A stretch of DNA of 64,000 nucleotides from Sphaerolaimus hirsutus (Eukaryota > Nematoda > Chromadorea > Monhysterida > Sphaerolaimidae), in the NCBI GenBank assembly GCA_964036195.1, contig OZ038453.1, positions 7,517,469 through 7,581,468 of the forward strand, written 5' to 3'. The notes below the pieces were generated by a model. The model searched no databases. It saw only the letters and a program-made list of their open reading frames with translations, and was not told the DNA's origin. Made by a program: the position numbers and the translations under genes. Shown here piece after piece: positions 20,168-29,100 of this stretch (within the stretch, counting starts at the first letter, position 1; each line of letters begins with the position of its first letter).

Positions 20168-23100
20168 ATGTGCCACTCCCAGACCCTGTAAAATGCCATG
20201 TAAAATGTAAAATGTATGCAAAGTGACAAAAGTCATGGAAAATCAAAACTCCATTGCCACATCGCAGGGTATTTTCCATGACTTGACACTTTGCATGACA
20301 TTTTACATTTTACATAACTTTTTACAGGGCTTGGTAGTGCCCCCTTGTCTATCAAAATCGTGCTCTTTTTGGTCGTCGTGCCTTTGTGCATTGTGAGTGG
20401 AACTACTACTAGCACTGCTAATGATTTTTGTCATCTGCGGTAAACCAATTATCGTTTTTCCTCGAAATACCCCTCAAAGTGGTCACTATGAATCAATAAC
20501 CCCCCCCCCCCCTTCTCGAAATACCCCACCTAGAATTAGTGTAAATGGAATGTAATTGCCAAAAATTACGCCACTTCATTTCCACTATGACTTACCCCTT
20601 AATCGCTTTTGTGACGTCACGTGGCAATTCTGTAGTTTAAATACCCCCTCCCCAAAAGACACATGGGCAAAATATGGAACCCCCTGTGCAGTGTTCGCCG
20701 ACCGGTCCTGTGTGGAAACACGCCGAAATACCCGAACCCCCGGTGCACCCCTAACCTTGTAAAAAGCCCCGAAAAATGTCAAATGTCGAGCAGAGTCGAA
20801 AGTCATGTAAAAAACCCTGGAAAATGAAAATCGAGTTCGCTATTTGCCAGGGCATTTCACATGATTTTCTTCACTTGACATTTGACACTTGACATTTGCC
20901 AGGGCCATTTTCCAGTGCGCGGGAGTGCCGCCAGGAGTACGTCAACCGCATGATGGCGATATTGTCGGGCACCTGCCCGGCTGCCTTGAGTTGCCTCAGA
21001 GGACTGCGGAAAGAAAGCAGAGATGTGCGCTGGCCCGTGTTTCAGATTGATAGAGTTGTTAAAACGTATTTATGTTTACTCGAAGGATACGTGTGCTCGA
21101 GTACAGAGTGAATATGTTTGAGCGTAAGTAAAAAAGTATCCCTGAAAGAAAATATCTGTACACACCTTTACGTGTACTTTTTTTGAGTACTCGAGTATTT
21201 CGTATTTCGTCTAGGCTTTTATTTCAGCTTTTTCAGGGCACAGGATGGGAAAAAAACGAAGAAAAAAGAAAGAAGTTAAAAGTTAAGAGAGTATCTTACT
21301 TAAAATAAGTGAAAAAAGGATTTTACTAATGCTTATCGCTCACTCATGTGAAAAAGTGAGAAAATAACCTTACGGTTTCTGTACTCAGGGAGGGCTTTAC
21401 ATGAGGGTGTACCTAGTGTGTCAAACTTCCGTTTTTCATACCGCTTTCCAGCTGCTGAATGTTTTTTCATTTTCCATTTCCGTTTTTCCAGCCTTGTTTT
21501 CCGTTTAGTGGTTGCAGAGTTGTCAAAAGTACCGAACTTTTTTCAAAGTATACGTAAATGTAAAGTATTTATTTTTTACTCACCCCCTGAGTACAGAAAA
21601 CATAAGGTAATTTTTTTACTTTTACTCATGACCATGAGTAAACATGAGTAAAATACTTTTCCTGCCAGAAAACATATTTTTGAGTATTTTTGGAAAAATT
21701 TTGGCCCAATTTTCACTCAAAATCACCCATTTTCGTAACTTTTTGACCATTTTGACCTTCAAATTCACAAGTACATGTGTTATGTGCCTATTTTTAGCAA
21801 CTTTTTCCTATTTTTCATCTTTTCTTCCCATTTTTGTTATCCTAGTCCTATTCTTCCCTTTAAAAAGCCTATCTGAAATACGTTTTCTGTACTTGAGTAC
21901 TTTCCAAAAGTATACGTAAAAGCAAGTACAGCTACTTTTTTGAAAGTATACGTAAACATATTTACTCAGTACTCAAGTATACGTACTTTTTGAGTAAACG
22001 TAAATATGTTTTAACAACTGAGGAGTTTGATTATGAAACCCATTATCTGCACGTTTTGGAGTTTTTTGAAAATCGCATTTTAAACTTTGACATTGGCCCG
22101 AGCCAGCATGGTTTGAGTGACAACGCTCGCTCAAAACGTTTCGAAAACGCCATGAATTTATCTACATTTTCCATATTTACAACCTTCTGGCTGGCAAATA
22201 TGGTTAAAGTTATGGCCACTTGATTGACATCACATCAACATACGTACGTGCAGATTTGTTCCTTATGTGGCGATTACAGCTCGGGCGTAAAATACCTAGA
22301 CAGGGCGTAACATTGATTTTTGGACGTAAAATTGATTTACAGATGACTGGATAAAGATACGACGTTGTAATTTCAGTCAAAGATAGGTTAGATGCAGACG
22401 TTTCTTGTGCCCAAAGCTGATCAGTTTTTTTGAATCGTACTGGGAGTTATGAATTTTCGCACAAATTTTTCCCATTATGCGCAAGAATTTTGCGCTCGAA
22501 TTTTACGCTGGTGTGTATTTTACGTCAGTGAAATTTGTATTTTCAGTCGGAGTTTTTCGCCAAGTAATACGCCGCGCCACGATGGGTTTCGAGTGCAAAC
22601 TCCATTTTTGTATGGTGATTTTGACACCTCTGGGCCAAATCCTTAATGGGTTTCGGATGCAAACTTTTTTATCTGCAGATAGCGGGTTTCGGGTAGTGAT
22701 GTTAAAGGCACCGGGAAAAATGGCACCGCACCGCACCGGCACCTTTGCCAACGCATGAAAAGGGCACCTGGCACCCTGGGACACCGGTCAGAAAATGGCA
22801 CCGCACCGCACCGGCACCGGTGTCTTTTGGAAAAAATGGCACTGGCACCGAAGGGCACCGGCGGGTTGCCGGTGCTAGCACTGAAAGGCACCGCACCGGG
22901 CTGGAATTTCTGAAGTACCGTATTACCTCGAATTATCCCCCCCCCTTGAATTAACCCCCCCCTCGAAATACCCCCCCCCCTAAATTTCGGCTGAGGAAAA
23001 AATAAACCCCCCCTCTAAATAACCCCCCTAAAATTGAGTGTAAAGAGAACGTACATGACAAATACCGCAGTTTGTGATCTGTAAAGTCAGAACACACGTT

Positions 23101-26100
23101 AAGACTAGGGTGTCAAAAAATTTTTTTACGGAAAACGGAAACGGAAAAAAAAATTCAGCGGCCGGAAAACGGAACGGAAAACGGAAAAAAATTTGCACTT
23201 GGCGGAAAACGGAAACGGAAACGGAAAAAAAATTTCAGTGGCCGGAAAACGGAAAAAGCGGCCGGAAAAACGGAAACGGAAAAATGGAATTTGCATGGAA
23301 ATGGACAAATTTGCTGAAATTTTGCCTAAAAAAACGATAAAATTCGCTGAAATTTTGCTGGAAACAGAATTTGTTTTACATAATTGACAATCTGCATGAC
23401 TGTTTACCAGTTTGGCTGGAACAGAAAACAGAAAGTTGAGCCAGAAAAGGGTAAAATGAGGCGGAAGGCATAAAATTGAGGCGGAAAACGGAAAAAAGGC
23501 GGAAAAACTGGAAATTGAGCCGGAAAACAGAAAATTTAACCGGAAAACGGAAAATGAGCCGGAAAAACGGAAACGGAAAAAAAGGTGGCCGGAAAACGGA
23601 ACGGAAAACGGAAAAAAAATTTCAGCGGCCGGAAAACGGAATGGAAAACGGAAAAAATTTGCCTGCGGAAAACGGAAACGGAAAACGGAAAACGGAAATT
23701 TGACACCCTAGTTAAGACTGATGATTGAGTGACGTTAGGGAAGGGTTTATGTGTATATACAGTTATTAATGCCTAAAAACACATATACGTCTATGTAAAC
23801 GCTTGATTTTTCTACGTCTGAGTATGCGGAATTTCTGAAAATTTCTGGCGAAATAATAGACCCCCCCCCCCCTCGAATAAACCCCCCCCCCCTCGAATTA
23901 TCCCCCCCTCAAATTTTGCTGGCGAAATAATAAACCCCCTGGGGGTATTTCGAGGTAATACGGTAAATATCGGGCAGTTTCTCAGTGGTCTCACTGCAAT
24001 GTCCATAGCCACTATTGTCTACTGATCGGAGTCGTTGCTGTACAGAGAATGGTCATAACTATCTCTGTCATAAACTGACAACAAATTTTGAACAAACAAG
24101 TAAGATATATATAAAATATAAAAATGATTTGAAATTCAACAAAATTTTAGATTCGCTCATCAGATCACGTATCGGGTATAATGGATTTCACAGTAGGTAT
24201 ATTTATCTGATGGGAGGTTTACAAAATAGGCAAAAACGGTTGGGTAAATATATCGCTGTTTTTTTAAATATGAATAAGCACATACTATGGACAAAATTGC
24301 ACAGCACATGAAGCCTTGGCCGGTACTTTCCCGGTGCCTTTTACTTTGGCCGTGGTGCTAGCACCTTTGGCACCAGCAAAAAAATGGCTCCGCACCGCAC
24401 CGGCACCGGTGCTATTCTGAAATAAATGGCACCGGCACCGGCATGGCACCCCTGAAGATTGCAATGGCACCGCACCAGCACCGGTGCTGGTGCCCTTCGG
24501 TGCCCAGCACCGGGGTACATCACTAGTTTCGGGTGCAAAAAATGATAGTTTTTTTGTAGATAACGGGTTTCGAGTGCAAACTCACCTATTTTGGGCTGTA
24601 CTGTAGATAACGGGTTTCGGATGCAAAGTTGCATTTTTTCAAAAATCGGTATCTCTGATCTCGGTAACGGTATGAGATATTGAGGTAATTTTCTTTTTAT
24701 CATGAAGAAAAATGAAAATATATATCAGATCCGCACTTAACTCATTTTTTTTTCCACTTTTGCACTTAACGGGTTACGGAACCAAACGCCTCAACTATGA
24801 CTGGCTGTTGCAGTTTTATTCTGTTTCCGTTTTCCAGCAAGTGCAAAAATGTTTCTGTTTCCGTTTCCGTTTTACGGCACGTGAAAACATTTTCTCCGAA
24901 AAAAAAGTTTTGTTGACACACTAGGTGTACCGCTAGCATGAAACAATGTGACATGGGCAAAATAAAATATGAAAACTATTCAAAACCGCAGATGATGAAT
25001 ACATACACCGATGGAGGAAAATTGCTGCAGGAGGGTGCCGAGAACGCATTTATAGATGAGTTATGCCAGTAAGTTGAAACGTTTTACAAATGGGTTTTCC
25101 GTTAATCGAGATTTACAATTTAGATCCTGGTTATACTTTTCCGTTCGAGTGCACCTTTGTAATAGTGATGGAAAAGCGCCAGGGAAAATGGTGCCAGGCT
25201 CCAAAATCGCCATTCAAAAAATTGCGGCGGGCGCCAAGGCCAAAGAACGCCATAAAAAATGTCGCCAGGCGTCAAAATGGCGCCAACCTTCAAAGTTATA
25301 TTTTACCATTTTACCATGGGGGCATGCCTAATACGCACATCTGCCCGTTCCGCACATTTACCCGTTTTTTCACTCGACACTTTTTCAAGTGATGTTCAAA
25401 TATAAGTAAAGTGAAAAAAAGTTGCGCAATGACATTAGTGAACTTTTTTCACTCATATCTGAAAATCCCTTGAAAAAGTGTCAAGTGAAAAAACGGTCAA
25501 AAATAGCCATTTTTCACCGTTTTTTCACTTGACACTTTTTCAATTGATTTTCATTGCCCAACTTTTTTCACTTCACTCATATTTGAACATCACTTGAAAA
25601 AGTGTCAAGTGAAAAAATGGGTAAATGCGCGTAACGGGCAGATGTGTGTATTAGGCATGCCCCCATTTGACCATCTATGTATATCAACACAGAAGTATTT
25701 GTAGGAGCGTAGCGAAGGTGTTACACCATTTTTCTGATGGTAAAAGCCAAAAATCCATCTGCCACACCCAAGAAACTGCATCTTATCATTAATTGCAACC
25801 CCATCTAAAGAGAAGCGGCAAAACGGCGCGAGTGCGTCGACTTATGCCCCAACCCCCCAGCTGAACACAGCCTGGTGCCAGTCCTGGACCCAGTAAAATG
25901 CCCTGTAAAATGTCGAGTGTCATGCAAAGTGGCTAAAGTCATGAAATAGGCCCTGCGACATGGCAATGCAGTTGTCATTTTACAAGGAACTTTAAATGAT
26001 TTTTGACACTTTGCATGATTTTTGACACTTTGCATGATTTTTGACACTTTGCATGATTTTTGACACTTTGCAGGACATTTGACATTTCACAGGCATTTAC

Positions 26101-29100
26101 AGGGTCTGTGACTGCCCCCTGGTCGCATTTAACAATGACATGGACCAGTACTTTTGCACTGACAGAAAACAAGGTCAGCGTTTAGCACACATCTGTGGGC
26201 AGTCTTATTATCTAACACCAAATTTCCTCGAAATACCCCCCTCCTTAAATTACCCACTCCTTGAAATACCCCCAGGTCTTTTAGAGCTGAGGAAAAAATC
26301 CTCTCCCCTCAAAACTTTCACTCTAAAAAAATAAACCCCCTGGGGGTATTCCGAGGAGGTACTGTACCTATTTTATAACGGTGGAACGCAGACGTGAAGG
26401 AAGCGATCACTTGTTTCAAGAAAGTCGCCACCAGCGAGCAGGGTAGGCAAGATCTGCAGGCACCTCAGTGCAGGTGTGTAAAACTTTGCGGACTTTTTGG
26501 AAGTCATTGTTCATCAGGATTTTTGTACGAGTGTGAATACTTCAACTTGGCACATGTCCAAGTTCCTTGCGTTTCAGGCAAACTAGTTTAAAGATGCACA
26601 ATTTCTGTTCGCGTCACCCATTATGGCTGCGGAATCCAATTAGGCGACCGCAAATGGTGACCCACATACTACCGTATTTCCTCGAAATACTCTCCCCCCC
26701 CCTCGAAATACCCCCCCTTGTTTGACCCCCCCCCCCCACCCCTCTCCAGACCACTATGAAACAGCCACCCCTCCTCGAAATACCACCCAGATTGAGTGTA
26801 AAGAGAACGTACATGACAAATACTGCAGTTTGTGTTCTGCGTAGTGATGGACACATGTTAAAAGAATGTCGGAATCACGTTAGGACAGTGTTTATACCAT
26901 CTACGCAGGGTTGGCAAAATCTCAGAAAAAAATAAAAATAAAATAAAAATAAAATGGAATATTCAAGAATAAAATAAAATAAAATAAAATAGAAAATATA
27001 AGAATAAAAATAAAAAGTGTATAAAAATTCGAATTTTTGTAAAAAATTTGTTAAATTGTACAAAAATTCGTATTTTTGTAAAATTGTATAAAAATTTGTA
27101 TTTTTTGTAAAATTTTATTTCGTTGCTTGAGTTTCTACCTGTTTATTCATGGATCTGGGAGCAGTCCCAAGTGTAAAGTGTCCAATGTCATGTAAAATGT
27201 CATGCAATGTGTCAATTGTCATGACAAATGTAAGGTCAAGTGTAAATTGTCATGATATGTAAAAAATAAAGTATCAATTGTCAAGTAAAGTGTGTCCAAA
27301 TCTTATGTTTTATATCTAAATCTTATGTTTTGTATCCAAATTATGTTGTTGTTGGATCCAAATCTTATGTGAACATTTGGATACAAAAACATAAGGTTTG
27401 GATACAAAACATACAATGGATACGAAAACACAAGATTTGGATACACAATTTACACTTTGCATGACATTTGTCATGACAATTGCCACTTTGCTTGAAATTT
27501 GACACGACACTTGACATTTTGCATGAGAATTGACACTTTACTTTATATTTGTCTAGACAATTGACAAATTGCATTACATTTTACAAATGTGCCGAGCACA
27601 CTCCACTAGTCCTTCTACTGAAAATGCAAACCATTCTTATCAATAATTGTAACTTTACACTTGCAGCTAGCTAACAATACATATTGCATGCAACTTTTGA
27701 AAAGTAAGGGAAAAATTTGTCACAGGTTTTTCATGTATAGGTCTAATTATAACATTTTTTTGGCCTTGCATGCATGATTCTGATTTTTTGTAAAATTTTT
27801 GTACAATTTTTGTAAAAATTTTGTAAAATGTGTCATTTTATTTTATTAATGACTTTTGGGAATAAAATAAAATAAAATACAATGAAACAAGAATAAAATA
27901 AAAATAAAATAAAATTTTTATACAATCTTTATACAATTTTACTAAAATGAATTTTTATAAAACCAACCCTGCATCTACGTACTAATATTAGTCTACAGGA
28001 GTCTATACATATCAGTTATTGATGCATTTTTCTACCCCAACGCATATCACAAACAACCATTTTTAATTTAATTTAAATTAATTGAATTTATGGGTAGAGC
28101 GGATTTCAAGGGTACTAAGATTATGCCAAAATAATCACCCCCCCCCTTGAAATAACCCCCTCCCTCATTTAACTCTCCCCCTCTCGGGAGCAGTATACAA
28201 CAATCACCCCCCGGGGGGTATTTCGAGGAAATACGGTAGTTGAAACTAGGGTGTCAAATTTCCGTTTTCCGTTTTCCGTTTCCGTTTTCCGCAGGCAAAT
28301 TTTTTCCGTTTTCCGTTCCGTTTTCCGGCTGCTGAAATTTTTTTTCCGTTTTCCGTTCCGTTTTCCGGCAACTTTTTTTTCCGTTTCCGTTTTTCCGGCT
28401 CATTTTCCGTTTTCCAGCTGAATTTTCAGTTTTTCCGCTGTTTTTCCATTTTCCGCCTCAATTTCCAGTTTTTCTGCCTTTTTTCCATTTTCCACCTCAA
28501 TTTTCCATTTTTCCGCCTCATTTTACCTTTTTCTGGCTCAACTTTCTGTTTTCTGATCAGCCAAACTGGTAAAAATTCATGCAGATTGTCAATGATGTAA
28601 AAAAATTTCTGTTTCCAGCAAAATTACTGCAAATTTTTTCCACTTCCAGCAAAATTTCAGCAAATTTTATCCATTTTCCGGCAAAATTTCAGCAAGTTTT
28701 TTCATTTCCGTGCAAATTTGATTTTTCCGTTTCCGTTTTTCCGGCCTCTTTTTCCGTTTTCCGGCTGCTGAAATTTTTTTTCCGTTTACGTTTCCGTTTT
28801 CCGCCAAGAGCAATTTTTTTTCCGTTTTCCGTTCCGTTTTCCGGCCGCTGAAAATTTTTTTCCGTTTCCGTTTCCGTTTTCCGTAAAAAATTTTTTTTGA
28901 CACCCTAGTTGAAACTTCCGCGTTTCATGTCCGCCTACAGCCTTTATATTTATGTATATTTAAGTATGTAAATGTATAAACCATGTTCTAACGTAACTCA
29001 ATCGTTGTTTTTAACGTGTGTCGTGTGTTATGCCCGGGTCATAAACCGCAGCTTTTGTCATTGACGTTCTCTTTACACTCAATTGGGGGGGGGGGTATTT

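Larger units (their letters stand above)
22694..24525. mobile_element. Family D hAT-like element containing two nested elements
   Basis: Ends TAGTGATGTTAAAGGCACC and GTACATCACTA. The 8-bp duplication GTTTCGGG lies at 22686-22693 and 24526-24533. The core is palindromic GGCACCGCACCGGCACC simple sequence at both ends (22706-22905, 24315-24515). A family A element (22916-23965) is inserted in it, itself carrying a family E element. The termini resemble those of family C (TAGTGATGT). Confidence 0.8.

Noticed and set aside
24992..25068. Reading exon 24992-25068 as a start exon because it begins ATGATG
   Set aside because: It follows a CCGCAG acceptor and its phase fits between exons 20935-21024 and 25811-25874, so an internal exon is the better explanation.
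5900..27900. CRISPR-like arrays in the many short inverted or tandem repeats
   Set aside because: Repeat words are degenerate with no constant-length spacers; they are MITE cores. The genome is eukaryotic.
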